Below, piece by piece: positions 34,894 through 47,678 of a DNA stretch of 64,000 nucleotides (its first letter is position 1; each line of letters starts with the position of its first letter). The DNA is from Trichosphaerium sp. ATCC 40318 (taxonomy: Eukaryota > Discosea > Flabellinia > Trichosidae): contig JALMLS010000287.1 of assembly GCA_038496445.1 (NCBI GenBank), forward strand, positions 124,001-188,000. Direction: 5' to 3'. Below the pieces are notes generated by a model. The model searched no databases. It worked only from the letters and a program-made list of their open reading frames with translations, and was not told the origin of the DNA. The translations under genes were made by a program, and so were the position numbers.

Positions 34894-37800
34894 ATGGAGA
34901 AGAATTCTCGAGGTTACTCAGCTGCGAAAAACAAGCATCCTGGCTATTCCCAAGTGGCCCAAGAACTAAATCAACGCATTTTGCGACCACCATTGCCCAA
35001 AACACCAACTAGGACAAAAAAGCAATCTTCGCTAAACGTTACACCAGCGGAGGTATTTCTTTAGCGTTATAACCGCGTCAATTTGGATAATAACACTTGC
35101 CAGGCAATTTCAAAGTCAACATCGACGGAACTATTACATAGCTCGCTAAAGGAGCGTTATGTATCACGAAGCGTAGAAGTAAAGGACTCCACAGTTGTTG
35201 AACGTGAAAAGAATCCTTACGCGGTACGAATACTTTGTAAGCTTATCTCACGCTACTCTATAGCTTTATCACATACTCGTGACTGTCAAGCAAACATCTT
35301 GGCTGGTATATCGTTCATTCAGTCAGTTCAACGCTCTAAACGTATCGGTACGCTTGTAACCCGAACTGATCTTATTCTGAAAATGTTTCCTGAATCTTGC
35401 AATAACCTTCTCTGTAGCTGAAAGATTATCTCCCGAAAAGCTTCAAAACGAAGCTTCCAACCAAGTGTAATTCATTGCAGCCTATAAAATTGCAAAAGCA
35501 ACGCATAAAATTTCAAATTTGGCTAAAAGAATTATGTCAAGTTCAAAGCATCCAATGGGTACATACTTGGCTTGATTTTCTTGATCCAAGCAATAATGCG
35601 CCAGCTTTTATACTATCAAAAAAATCTCCAAAGAGTGGTTCGTTACAGAAAGAAGGCCTTGCTGGTATGCTCATAGATCGTTACTTTGTGCTTATGGGCG
35701 ATCAATTATTCTATTATGGAACGGAGTTGGTACGTTACAAAACAACGAACGAAGATGGCAAAAAAACAGATTTTTTTTTTCTCAAGATGACAGTTCTCTT
35801 TCCTTTTTTGCGAATTCTCGATGCTGCTAGTTTTTGTTTTGGCGCTAACTCTTTGAATGTAGTCTGCAAAACCTCGTGGTCAAATAGATTTGACTACAGC
35901 TAGTATAGAGGTTGTATGTACTGGTGAATACGCTGGTGTTGCGTTTGAAGTTATTGGTGATAAGAAGCATGTATTTATTGCAGAATCAGAGTTTGATATG
36001 CATGAATGGGTTATAGCCATAAGGACCGAACGTATGAAAGGCACAAAAGTGAATGAAGACTACTTAAACTTCCTACAGGCAAGAATCTTTGTATTCTTAT
36101 TTTTTTTTATGTTTTCAGAAAAATACTTGTTTCTCGCGTTGTGTTGTTGTAAAAACGTTCTTATTTTGTTTTTAGCAAGTAGCGAACGATGATAGACAGA
36201 CGCCATCTCAAAGAGTAGATGATAACAACCAAGATCGTCGCGCTTTCACGGACTTTGTATCATTAACAGTCCGTTACAGTGAGGCTAAGAATAATCCACA
36301 ACCAGGTTCTTTTAGAATGAACCGTTCTACGGGATCTGAAGTACCAGGTTTATGTGATACAAGGAGTACAGCAAGTTCTTTAGGCGGTCTAAGTGTCAGG
36401 CACGTGGTTTATTTCCACCAATTTTTTTTTCTGTTAAGTTTTCACTTTGGCTTTTGTGTTCGTCTGTAGCTATGAAGACTTTCTAAATATATTTTCTTTT
36501 TAGGTTTTCAAGTACCCTGTCACGTTCTCAGGCAGATTCTGAAAGAAATATTAAATATGGCAGTAATGGGAATATAAGAGCTGCAACACAGGATAAACTT
36601 CTTGAAAAACTTTTTGATCCTAACTTTCGAGGTTCGTTATCTATCTATTTGAGAAATATTTTATTGGTTAATGTACACTGGTATGTGGTATTCTAAAAAA
36701 TCGTATTTAGATCAATCGTTCATTGAAGAGTTTCTCGTAAATTATAGTGTTTATATGGAAGAACATTATTTGCTTGAACAACTTATTCTGAGGTTTTCAA
36801 GGGATATGCAATTATCTAAAGATATTCCACCAATACCAGGACAAATTTTAGAGGTTGCACCACCTACAGTCACTCATTTTACAGAAGTCCAGTCAAGGTA
36901 TTCTTATGTTTGAAAAATTGTTTCTTTTGGTATTGTTTTATGTTTTTCGCTGTCTTTTGGCTGTGCGAATTCAGTTGTTGAGATTACTACATAAATAATC
37001 TAGTAAACATGTTAATGTTTTTTGTTCGTAGGGTATTGCTTGTAATAGAAGTTTGGTTGAACGATTATTTCAATGACTTTGCTAAAGATGAAGCACTGTA
37101 TTGTAAACTTTTTGCTTTTATCTCGGAGACATTAGCAATTATTGAACATGGAAAGGAAGAAGCAAGTAGACTAACTCAGCTTATACAAGACAAGGTACAA
37201 AAAAACAACATCACCTTTATTTTCATCAATTTCGTTTTTTTGTTTGCAAACTAATTTCATTGTTAGCTTTCGCCACCACCGCCTGATATGGAGGGTCTAT
37301 TAGGTACGTTATAAATCATTACATATACATCAATTGGTTAACTGTAAGTAATAGTTGATGCACCTCAACCAGAGATACCGACGTTATTTGCGAAGGGTAA
37401 GCTAGCCTTTTTTTTTTGTTTTTGTTTTCATGTATCATTTCTTTCGTGTCACCGAAGTGCACAACTAATTGAAGGTCCTATTATTACCATAAAAAATGAC
37501 GAAATGCCTTTTTATTGTTTGTTTTACGATCAAACCTCTCACATCCCGTGGTTTTTTATTTTCAGGAAGTCAGCAGCTTCTAAGTGTCTTTTTTAGGCAC
37601 TTTTGGTCTTTTGGACGTGCCTCCAATAGAGATAGCAAGGCAGCTTACGGTACCCTCAATAATTATCTTTCATGCATACTTATCTTTTATCTCCCTTTAG
37701 CTTATGCAACATGCTCTTTTCAAAAAAATCAAAATATCCGAATTCCTCGGCCAGAAATGGTCCAAGAGCGATAAATCTGGTGCTCGTAACATCATGAATG

Positions 37801-38698
37801 TTATTTACCGTAGTACAGAGGTATTTCAATAGTATTTTTCAAGCTCTGCTAGTGCAAGAGTCAGTTCTTCTCTAAGACCTTTTTTAGGTGTCTTTGTGGG
37901 TTTCGACTTGTATTCTACAACAACAAACACCAAAGGCTCGTGGTGCATACATATCACAGTTTATAGATATTGCAAAGGTACTTGAATGCACGAGAATAAC
38001 ATGTCGTCTTAAGTTTCTTTTTTCTTTGTAAATTTCTTTTGTTTGTTGTTTTGGTTCTTCAGTTTGGTGCTTGGTTTAACTTGCTGTAGGCTTGTAAAGA
38101 CCTAAGAAATTATGATATTCTTATGGCAATTTATGCAGGTGGACTACAAACAACTGCTGTATGGCGTTTACGCAAGTCTTGGCAGTTTGTTAGTGAGAAG
38201 CGAATGAAAGTATTTAAGGAATGTGAATTTCTTTTCAATTCAGAGCCTAACTATGAATTGTATCGAAAAGAACTTATAAACGGTGGCACTCCATGTATAC
38301 CATATTTAGGTATTATCCATTTTTAAACCCAAAACAATAATTTACTTCATGGCATTGATGAAAGAAAGAATTCTTTTTGATTCTGTTTTTTTTCTTACTT
38401 TTTATATTGTATGCTAAGATTCTGTTCTGTAGGTATGTACTTGAAGGATCTTACGTTTATAAATGATAGACAAGGTAATCCAGATTGTGTGACAGAACAT
38501 AAACTCATAAACTATGCAAAACGAGCACTTGAAGCTAAAGTACTTAATAGTATAATTAAGTTTCAAAATAGCCCATATTGCTTACGAGGTGTCACACAAA
38601 TACAAGATTTCTTGTCAATTTTTAAACCCCTTACAACAGAAGAACTATATACGATGTCACTTAGAACTGAAGGTGCACGTTCACGTCAACGTCGGTGA
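34894..38698 (+). CDS. PH domain RasGEF
   Basis: Activates Ras-family GTPases by promoting GDP release. Order of domains: a basic, Pro-containing N-terminus (LRPPLPKTPTRTKKQ), a PH domain (KEGLAGMLIDRYFVLMGDQLFYYG, SEFDMHEWVIAIRTER), a Ser-rich linker, the RasGEF N-motif (FIEEFLVNYSVYM, LLEQLILRFSRDM), and the CDC25 domain. The latter shows SEFLGQKW-type residues near 37720, a WVSTCILQ helix near 37890, LRNYDILMAIYAGGLQ, KECEFLFNSEPNYELYR and CIPYLGMYLKDLTFI. It ends SRQRR at 38698. Start at 34894 is the first ATG of an exon in frame with the rest. PH plus RasGEF suits recruitment to membrane phosphoinositides. Identification firm; the N-terminal exon is less certain. Confidence 0.9.
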
Positions 38699-38937
38699 TG
38701 TATATTTTTTGTTGGGGGTGTGTAATTGTAGTACTTTAGAAGTTTTATGTAAAAAAAAAGTGAATAAATATTTTAACGTTAAGGGTCCTTAAGGTAACGT
38801 CAGATCGTCAGAAACTTTCCAGTTTTTTGTGAGTGACATGGTATAGATATTTACTATGGTTGGTTTTATTTACAAATTTGCCCAATGCCTGTAAAAATCT
38901 TGGGACGCTTTTTTTTCTGGTTTCTTTTTTTTTTTTG

Positions 38938-39183
38938 TTAAGTCACTTTTAGGTTGTCTTTGACTTGATTGGTTGAAGTTTTCTTCTTGGTCTGTTCTGT
39001 ATTGATTATTCTAGAGAGTGATGTGTTGTGATCAAGTAGAGATTTGTTATATTTTTGTAGAGTTGATTGCAACTCTACCCAAGCTGTATCACGCTGTTGG
39101 CGCGTTTGTTTAAGTTCTACAGTAATTTTTTTGTTTAACTTATTGCTCCTTCTCAAAGCCGCTTTTAATTGTTCTACTTGCAT
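38938..39183 (-). CDS. Short coiled-coil protein, unknown
   Basis: An 81-residue frame, MQVEQLKAALRR onward, with heptad spacing over residues 1-60 and no Pro, so probably one long coiled coil. A TGA lies in frame about 80 bases upstream, so the Met at 39183 is the only plausible unspliced start. It may be the last exon of something larger, but no good acceptor was found. It lies tail-to-tail with the RasGEF gene. Confidence 0.45.
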   Translation of the reverse strand: MQVEQLKAALRRSNKLNKKITVELKQTRQQRDTAWVELQSTLQKYNKSLLDHNTSLSRIINTEQTKKKTSTNQVKDNLKVT

Positions 39184-40652
39184 TTGTAGAGTAGAACACT
39201 TTGTTTTGTAGTCTGGCTTTGTGACAGTTACACAAGTTTTGATTCCTTTCAGGTTAAGTCAGTGAATGAAACTTATTGAAAGAAATTCGCTATCGGCCAA
39301 AAGGAGGCAAAAATTTATGGGCGAACTTTTGGGTTTTCGTTTTTTTTGTTAAACCCTCCTACGTAGTACGTACTTTTTGTTGGTACTGCTATTATCGTAC
39401 TGCTTAGTTTTCTTTTGCAATGTAGCATAATGCACCTAAGTAGAATTTCAGTTATCACGCGCCAAAACTACAATACAACCAGTTGCAACATTGTTGAGCA
39501 CTATTTGGGCGATATTGTCCGAGCTGCTTTGAAAAAACAAGGAACTAAATAGGACGCGTATCGGTGTGAGATAACGCTCTTGAACGATGTTTTAGTACTG
39601 TTGTCGGACAATACCACTACCAAAAAGTGGCGTGATGCTGGAAGGCCAGAAACCTGGCTGTAATATTGCACAAGAACGCACCTTTATGAGAGACTTGTTG
39701 CAACTGTTGGTTAAACCAAAATATCTAGTTTTCGTTTTGGGCAAACTTTCTGTCAACATAATTTTAGTCGAAATATGGGCTAAAAGTAACCTTTCTTACA
39801 CGTAACCAAATGTTTGCCCAAAACTGAAATTTCAAGTCAGCCGAAAAACTGCGCCGTATACGATTTGTTTAGGGGAACGATAAATTTAACATCAGTAGCG
39901 CCATGAGTTAACGTGAGGGAGGACAAAAAACCGCGCCAAGTAACGTCTGTTCCCATTTGCAGTACAAAACGATCAAATAGCACTCTGATTGTTCTACCAC
40001 AATCCGTAAATACATTTGGCGCACACTTGGCCGAATATAGCGTTTAAGCGTTGAAACTAAACGATCATTACTCGTCCTGCATTTGTGAATGCTTCCGAGC
40101 ATTCATTGCACTATCTGAAACGGGCGTTAACGCTAATTTGGCTTTGTTTGCCTAAACAGACGAAAACCACTTCATACGTGAACGTTTGTGCGTCGCGAAG
40201 CTTTTTTTGAGCGTTTCACAATAATCGTGATACTAGCGAATGTAGTGTGAGCGCTAGATGCACAAAAACCAGCGTGAGAATAAGTACAGTACGTTTATAG
40301 CAAACCTGCGTACTCATATCGCCTTTATTGGAAGATATAAGTAGATGGTACACATTTTTGTTGTTGATAGTGTCTCCCAAAAAAAGGATTAAAACTACAC
40401 GTAGAGTTAGATAACAAGTAGCGGAGAAATCGGAAATGGTAACGAGATTTGTGACAAAAATAGCGATTTTTTACCGCCCTATTTGTACGCATTATATTCC
40501 CATGGCAGTGCTGGATACCCGGGAAATACGTAAAGAAATATTGATGACAAAAGGGTTGACAAAAAAGCAACTTTGGGATTGTTGTCAGTTTTTTTAGATT
40601 TTGCTTGTTGCTAAAAATGCGACTAACCTGTTGATTAATTTCATGATTTTTA
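39184..40652. other. Gene-free stretch
   Basis: About 1.5 kb without supported coding exons. Open frames on the minus strand at 39908-40102 and 40325-40660 have no domain, no splice context and a composition like the flanks. The stretch contains the inverted repeat described separately. Confidence 0.45.
39734..39824. repeat. 13-base perfect inverted repeat
   Basis: GTTTTGGGCAAAC at 39734-39746 is repeated as its exact reverse complement GTTTGCCCAAAAC at 39812-39824, 65 bases apart. It could form a stem or be the ends of a tiny element. No target-site duplication is obvious. Confidence 0.55.
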
Positions 40653-42684
40653 TCATGCACCCCTTTCTTTAGCAGAATACGCTTGTCTAATCAAATCATA
40701 TAACTCCTTCAATAAAGATGTATCTAAAATAGAGTATTAGAGGAAAAAATAAGGAAAAGAACAACGGTTTAAAAAGAATAACCACGTGCCAACATGTGTA
40801 TGCTTTAAAATCCGTTCAGCTGCATGCAAGTTTTCTAATGTGCTATTCGTATTCTCTAAATACCAATCTAATTTTGCTAGAGTAAAGTATTGTAATCCCA
40901 ATAATGGCCAGTTATCATCGTATACGCCTACATTCATTTTTTGTTAAAAAGCGTCAAACTTTTGTTTCAAAAACTCAAAAAGAATCACCGTTTCTCCGGC
41001 TGTCAAAATATGTACCACGTACGTTTATAAAAAGGTAAAGATTTACGGCATTCTATACTTGCTTTTTCGTATTTACCCAATGAAATGTTTACTTGCATTA
41101 GTTGATCATGTACTTCTTTTCGCAAGTAATGTGATTGGCATAATGTCTTTTCAACCAGAGGTACAACTTTTTTTGATAAAATAGTTTGAGCTTCTTCGAT
41201 ATCTATGTGTTGTTGTTAAACATTAATTATGTTACTTACAATGTAATATAAATATACAGGAAACATTTAACGTACTACCAAAGGTTTTTGCTTTTTTAGC
41301 TTCTTGTAAACCAGTCTTGATGTTTTTCATGTTTTCAATGACAACTGATTTTTCTAGCTTTTTAAAAGCAATAAGACTTTCATCTTCTGTAGCCTAAACG
41401 TATTTGTAAATTTGGCCACAAGACTAATAAAACCTACTGAACATTTACTGCAGGTACAAGCGAAGAAAAAATTTGTTTGAAGCGCGAACTGGCGCTCTCC
41501 AGTGGATTGTCCAACCTAACACTAAATTAATAAGTGTAAAAACAAAGTCAAAGTTTTACTTCAACATAGTTGATTGTTATCTCCTCTCCTTTTTTAATAG
41601 TCCTGATGGCTCTCAACATAGCTTTATTACCTTCAAACATGCACACAGTATTAGGTGAGCACCTATTGTTCTGTTGTTAAGCTTTTCGGAAAAAAAAACA
41701 AGTTGGAAATTTTAATTAACGCACGAGTGGTTGAGCATTGCCAGTGGGGGAAAAACACCAATACCTACTATACGCATTTCGGGATCAACTATATTCAAGT
41801 TGTTACAACGGAACTAATAACGTAAACACAAAGAAGCAATCAACTTTCCTTTCACTGAATAACATGACAAGTCATTTGACACATTGCACTAGAAAAAAAA
41901 ACCAGTTTACCTTGCAATACAATTCAACAATATCTTGTATACGAACTTCATCATTTGTAGGTGCAATCTTTTTCACTAGAAGAGCCATCTTTGCGAATAT
42001 ATCTAGCTGTTCAGAAGGGAAATCATCCTTGTCTTTTCAGCGTTAAAGAAAAAACAAGCAATTACTGAGCAATTTCAAAAAAAAACTACAAATAGTGGAT
42101 TTATACGTACGAGATAACAACGTTTCTAGCTGGCTCTTTTGCTATGAAGTGTCAATATTATTTAGTTTTTACGCGCATACAGTGGCAAGGAGGCTTAGTA
42201 CACGCGCCATAAGCACAATAGATGGTGTAGGCTTCTCTGGGGCTATCTATATTTGATGAGGTGTATATTCTGCACTTATCTTACCGCTGCGATGCGTTTG
42301 CACTCTGTTTTATGGCCATCATTCCAATCTGCTTTCTAAGCTTTACTGAGTTTATTTTATTGCACCTGGCGCGTACTTGACAAGTAACAGAGCAGTATCG
42401 AGCGTATTTACATCTGACGCAAACTTTTAGCTTAGCGAAAGGTTTGAAGCATTTTGAACAATAAGAACGTAGTTGATGCGAGCTGAGAACGGCGGCTAGA
42501 GCATTAGTTTTAAAAACGCAGCTACCTTTTAACAAATAAGTAATTAACAGTATGAATGAGCCTTACCAGGCTTTAGATCCTTGTTTGTGACGACTGTGCG
42601 CCCTTTTATTTCATTATCGACTAAACTGAGTGAATACGCATTGAGTTCGTCTAGGATAGATTTCGAAGCGAGTTGGGATGCCAT
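40653..42684 (-). CDS. SMYD-family SET/MYND lysine methyltransferase
   Basis: Transfers methyl groups from S-adenosylmethionine to lysines of histones or other proteins. Start 42684 gives MASQLASKSILDEL and a split SET first part (GRTVVTNKDLKPGKGS). The MYND zinc finger follows: YCSKCFKPF, VCVRCKYARYCSVTC. Later exons give VRIQDIVELYCK, then the SET core GIGVFPPLAMLNHSCSPN, where NHSC crosses an intron, and KKGEEITINYVE. The C-terminal helical TPR-like part includes LCQSHYLRKEVHDQL and LLGLQYFTLAKLDWYL and ends ERGA at 40653. This split-SET, MYND, SET-I, post-SET, helical order is specific to SMYD. The exon around 41450-41520, where the Cys-rich post-SET should sit, was hard to place. Confidence 0.88.
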
Positions 42685-42956
42685 AATAGACTGACACTTC
42701 GAGAATGACTGTACTTAATCTGTCAGAACTAAGGCAGTACATTCCATGTGAAATTCAACTACATTTGTACTTACAATGTTACTAGATTAAATAAAATAAG
42801 GTCAACCATCTAGCCTACAGTAACACTAAAATACTGTCAAGCAAGACCTCTTCCTTTTATATTTTTACATAAACTTTACTGTCTTTGTTGTCAAGTATTT
42901 TATTATCAATTTCAAACGTATTACTTCTATTTTTTTTTTGCGATTGATAGATAAGC

Positions 42957-45900
42957 TTACTTAAACCAAACGAATATATCTGGGTAATCATCAATATCTT
43001 CACCAGTCTTAACATCCTCGGCAGTAACCTCAACATTAAAGTAGCGTTGATTCTCCTTTAGTGTTATCTTAGCAATCTCAGGAACCAGCTCAGACAACCT
43101 TATTGCAATAAGCAACATAAAAAAAACAAAGAAAGAAAAAAAATAATCAATGCTTACTTTCTTGGTAGTCTAGCTGCACCCTTCCTGCCAAAGCATGTGT
43201 AAATCAATGCAGTACCTACACCAACCATTTGGGCATCCATTTGATATTTTTTCTAAAGCAAGTGTTAAACGTCAAACTCAATAAAAACCAAGTATTCAAA
43301 AAAATAAAAAACATACCTTGAGATAATTAAGGAACTGTTTCAAGGTTATATCACCTTGCTTGATATCAATGCGATCCCATAAGGTATAATGAGAGTCACG
43401 GAACTTGAGCTTCTCAGGAGCCAAAGGTTCAGATTGTTGGAAGACAGGTAATGCCAAATTGACAAAAGAGTTTCTGTATTGAAAGATTGTTTTATCTCCA
43501 TGGAATAACTAAAAGAACCCTTCGTTAACACATCATTTCTTATACTGAGACTTACTTTATAGAACTCTAAGCATACTAAACCAGTAACCAAAGCTGTAGT
43601 AGTAATCATAGCTGGCATGATACGACCAGCAATAAGCTTGGATTGCAATTGTGTTACCTTTTTTTAACAAAACAGTTAGAAACTAACTTGAAGCTTGGGA
43701 GGTTATAAAGTGCATGATGCACGTAAAATTATACGTACAGGTTTGATACCATAAGCAATTGCACGAAGATTAGAGGCAGCATGAATAAAATCGATGTGGA
43801 AGTTCGTGTCATCATCTTTTTCGAAATCGACTGGGTTAGTTCTGTACGTTGTTGAAGCTGGGTCAGGGAGCTCTTTCTCAATTCTAGCGATTTGTACATC
43901 ATCGTCATCTGCAGCTTCTCTATATAGAGATTAAACGACGCTATTGCAACGCAAAAATAAAGAGTGTTGTACAAACTAGCATTGTAGTACACTCAAAAAG
44001 GGTTGACTTGGTGGTTTTTGCTATCTTTCAACGTACACTACTTTTTCAGTGACACTCTCGTCAGTTTCAATCTTTACACCAACTTTTGGTTTCCATGCAG
44101 GAACAGATACAGAAGCAGCAGCCTTTGCAATACTAGCAGCTTGAGACTCAAAGTCTGAAGGCTTAAACTCAGAGGAAATGATGTTTAGCGTGTAAGCACG
44201 CAAGAAAGCTGCTGATACAACAAACTGAGCATGTATAGGATCATTAGGATCGAATTCTATTGCCTTTGGTGGTCTCTTTGAACCAGACCAGAAAGGTGCT
44301 AAGAAATTATTAAGTAAAATGAATAAACACGTGAAAATACACGTGACACGTGACAGGGCAAAAAAAGTCCAAATATGTTTGTGATGTACGTACCACCATG
44401 TGAGTCAACGTAATCCAATGGGAAATTATACAAGAGTTGTTTATGGTTCCAGTTGAATCTTTTTTGGAATTCGAGTCTAGCCCAAGCGATACAATCTTGG
44501 AACTCTAATTGACGCTCCATTAAGCAATCTTTGATGATTTTCAAGGTAGGTAACTTGAGATTTGGGCTCACAGTCTTTAACAAAAAGTCAAAATTTGGTT
44601 GGTTAAAAAAAAGGCAACTCACAGAAAGGTATCCAGGTTGCTCCAAGTAAGAGTTTGTGATGTCTGGATTCTTTACGAAGTGTCCTTCAAAGCAATCCTC
44701 CCTGCAAAAAAGTTAACTACTCACTCCTTTCCGTAAAGAGTGCAAATTTTCGAGTGGAAAAAAAAGTACCTAGCCCATTGCAAGCAATGTTCAATGTTGT
44801 TTGGGAAGGAGTGTAATAAGCAAATAGGTGTCTCCTTTGCTGGTGGATCAGTCGAAGATCCGTACGACTCTGTGAGATATGGTACAATAACTTGTACATT
44901 ACCCTTGGATCCAAGTGTACCGGAATCGACAAGTGGCTTTCTACAGGGTGAATAAGTATTTTGAAACATAAAAATAGGTTTTCTACGATTATTGCGTACC
45001 TGAAGAATACACATCGCCTGTCAATATAGAGACGAGCTTGTACGTTATCTACAGCATTGGCAACACCGTCGAGTTTCTCCCAAAACTCATCATGAAAGAC
45101 ATTTTCAGTCGAAGGTGCAACCTTTGTAGCAAGCGCTTCAATGTTCAATTCAGGGTTCATCTTCTTAACAGCAGCACAAGCTGTATTCGATTTCAATTTC
45201 TAGCACATGTATAAGCACACACAACCGATTAAAAAATAATCATTCTAAGCTTACTGTTACATCCCAACTGCGGTACAAGAACTGTCTGTTCAAGTTGGAA
45301 ATTTCAATAGTGTCCATATCAGTAACTGTTACTTTTCCTTTCGGACCTTGAGCCTTGTTAGTAACCACTACAACATAATACCAAGTATGATAGTGAACGC
45401 ACCACAACCAATACCCATCATTGCAAAGTTCTTAAGCATCTCACAACCAATTGCACCAGCACCAACTACAAAGTAGTTCAAGTTTAAGATTTTTTGGTTA
45501 TACTCATTTCCGAAAACAGCTATTTGACCGTCGTAGCGTGTGTTACGCTAGAAATATCAGTAACGGTAAATGCGTGTTTAAACATACTGGTTTAGCGTCT
45601 TCCTCAGTGATATCTTCAGTAGGGAGGCACTCGAGGTTTTCAGAGAACAAAAATTGGTTGATAGGTGTAAACTTATTTGTAGTAGCTTTGAGAACTTCTT
45701 GGGCTACAATACCACCAATAGATGCGGCCATTGGGTTCAAAGAACCTGCAGCAGTTTTTGCAAGATCCATGACAACCTTTGACAAAGACCTTTTAGTCTC
45801 ACCATCAGCCTAAACAATCACATTAGTAACCATGCGTTGCACCAAAAATAGTTGAAGGAAAAGAATACTGTATAAACCACGCACCACTGGAGATTCAGTA

Positions 45901-47520
45901 AAGTCCTTGTCAGTATAACGCTCATCTTCTGGGAGAGCTTCATTCATTTTTTTTACTCTAGCTAGAATATCTTCAGCATCGCTCTACTTCTAGTTAATAA
46001 AACGCATCACTTCCATAGTATGGTACATAGTTTTGTTGTATAAAAAAAAAACTAACCTTGTTGTGTGGAGTAGGTAAGCGACCATTTTCTTGTCTGAAAG
46101 CAAGAAGACTCTGTAAAAACATAAAGTAAAGTGTGGATCTATTGAACTTGGACCAATCTCCAATTTGAAGCTTTTCCATGGACAATTTCTTTCCCAAGAA
46201 ACTAGCCAATGAATCCTAAATAAATACATCAATATACGTACTCTTGTACTACAAGTAAAACGTACGAAAGAGGCTTCAACAGGTTTCTTTACTTGCACCA
46301 TATATCCACCTTTGGAATACTCGGAGAATGCGGATGTATCACCAATAACTAATTGTGACGGTCCTTTTACAGTAACTTTAAATTCTTTGCCGTTGATTTC
46401 TTCCATTCCTTCGACTTCTGTGATACGGATGTAATCACCATCTTCAAGATCATGTCTAACACCTTCAACAATGGTAATAATAGCCTCTTTTTCCTAAAAC
46501 GCATAGAGGTTAGAAGTAGATCATATTAGTGAACAAAACGTTGATTTTTCAATGAAAGAAAAGAGCCAAGACAGTGACGTGTACCTTTGTAATGTGAGAC
46601 AAAAATGACGTTTTTGGTCTCTCACCATCCTTGTCTTTGATTATATGGGCGTCTTTACCCATATCAACAAAAGTATAGGCAAATAAACCAAGTGTATCAG
46701 CAGTAATGAATTTAACATTGCTTTCACGACACATAGTGTTGTATTGAACCAAGCTGTCAAATGAGCTATTGTTAGTGAAGATAACAACCTGTAATATGTT
46801 AGTGGGGCATTTTGGAACAATTACAAGGGATAACAAGCGTTTAAACAATTTTGTTATAAAAGCAGAGTCTTTACTAGCAATAAAACGCTGAAAATAACAC
46901 TCTACGCACCGAGAATTTCTCTACAAACTCCTTATTAACCTCTCCGTCGAATATGTCGAGTTTTACGCGTTCGTTTAATTCACGCAATTTGAGTAGAACT
47001 GATTGCGCTCTGTTTTTGCCAACGTCTGCCTCAGACAAGTAAAACTAAACAAACGTTAATAAAACATTGTTTTTAATACGTTGAAATGTCATCATACGTT
47101 GGTGCTCAAGTCTGACATCTCTACAGGCTCGAGATCCTGAATTGTAAGCGATGATACGCCCATCAGTACAAGGTTCTTTGCTACGCCCCAAAGTTAATAT
47201 AAATATCCTAAAACGCGTTGGCTAATATCTCCGCGTACCTATTTCCATACCAAGGCCCCTTAAACCGACTAAGAAGATCCGTGAGCGTTCAAGCTGTTTT
47301 AGCGTCTCTACGCCATCCTCGCCAAGAGCGTGGAGTAGTCTGCTTGCTCTAGCCTCCCATGCCTTTTGACTTTCAACTTCCTGCAATGCCTGGTGTTAGT
47401 ATATAAATGCTCTACGCTTATGCGTACTTCTACGGACATGTTATCTATGTTGTCTGTCACTGTTTCAGTGGGGTGACTTATCTTTTGTCTTTTTTTTGGC
47501 GGCTCTTGAGGGCTTTGCAT
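42957..47520 (-). CDS. UBA1: Ubiquitin-activating enzyme E1
   Basis: Activates ubiquitin with ATP and passes it to E2 enzymes. The N-terminus is basic and nuclear-signal-like (PPKKRQK). First adenylation half: [46 protein letters not shown]. Second half, active adenylation: [56 protein letters not shown]. The catalytic Cys domain has [22 protein letters not shown], with the thioester Cys in PIC. Then come a long helical part and a ubiquitin-fold end ([16 protein letters not shown]) finishing [12 protein letters not shown] at 42957. All canonical blocks are present, so the enzyme should be active. About fifteen introns. It lies just upstream of the SMYD gene on the same strand, spaced 270 bases. 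Confidence 0.95.
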
Positions 47521-47678
47521 AAAGAGGCAGTTTCAAACCACCAGTGCTCACTTGATACTAAAGCTAAGAAATTTCAAGACCGTTCTAGGACCGTTACAGT
47601 CTTTGCTGACTGTTCAGTTTTCATTGTTGGTGTCTTTTGGTGCCTAGAGACTTCAAATACGCGCGGTTTTTTAAATCG
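47521..47678. promoter_or_regulatory. Divergent promoter of E1 and the SERINC-like gene
   Basis: 158 bases between the two opposing start codons. No recognised motif. Confidence 0.4.

Noticed and set aside
40325-40660. 111-codon minus-strand frame after the SMYD gene
   Set aside because: Overlaps the SMYD stop region and has no domain; probably its 3' UTR.
41473-41658. Plus-strand frame inside the SMYD gene
   Set aside because: It is the complement of SET and post-SET exons.
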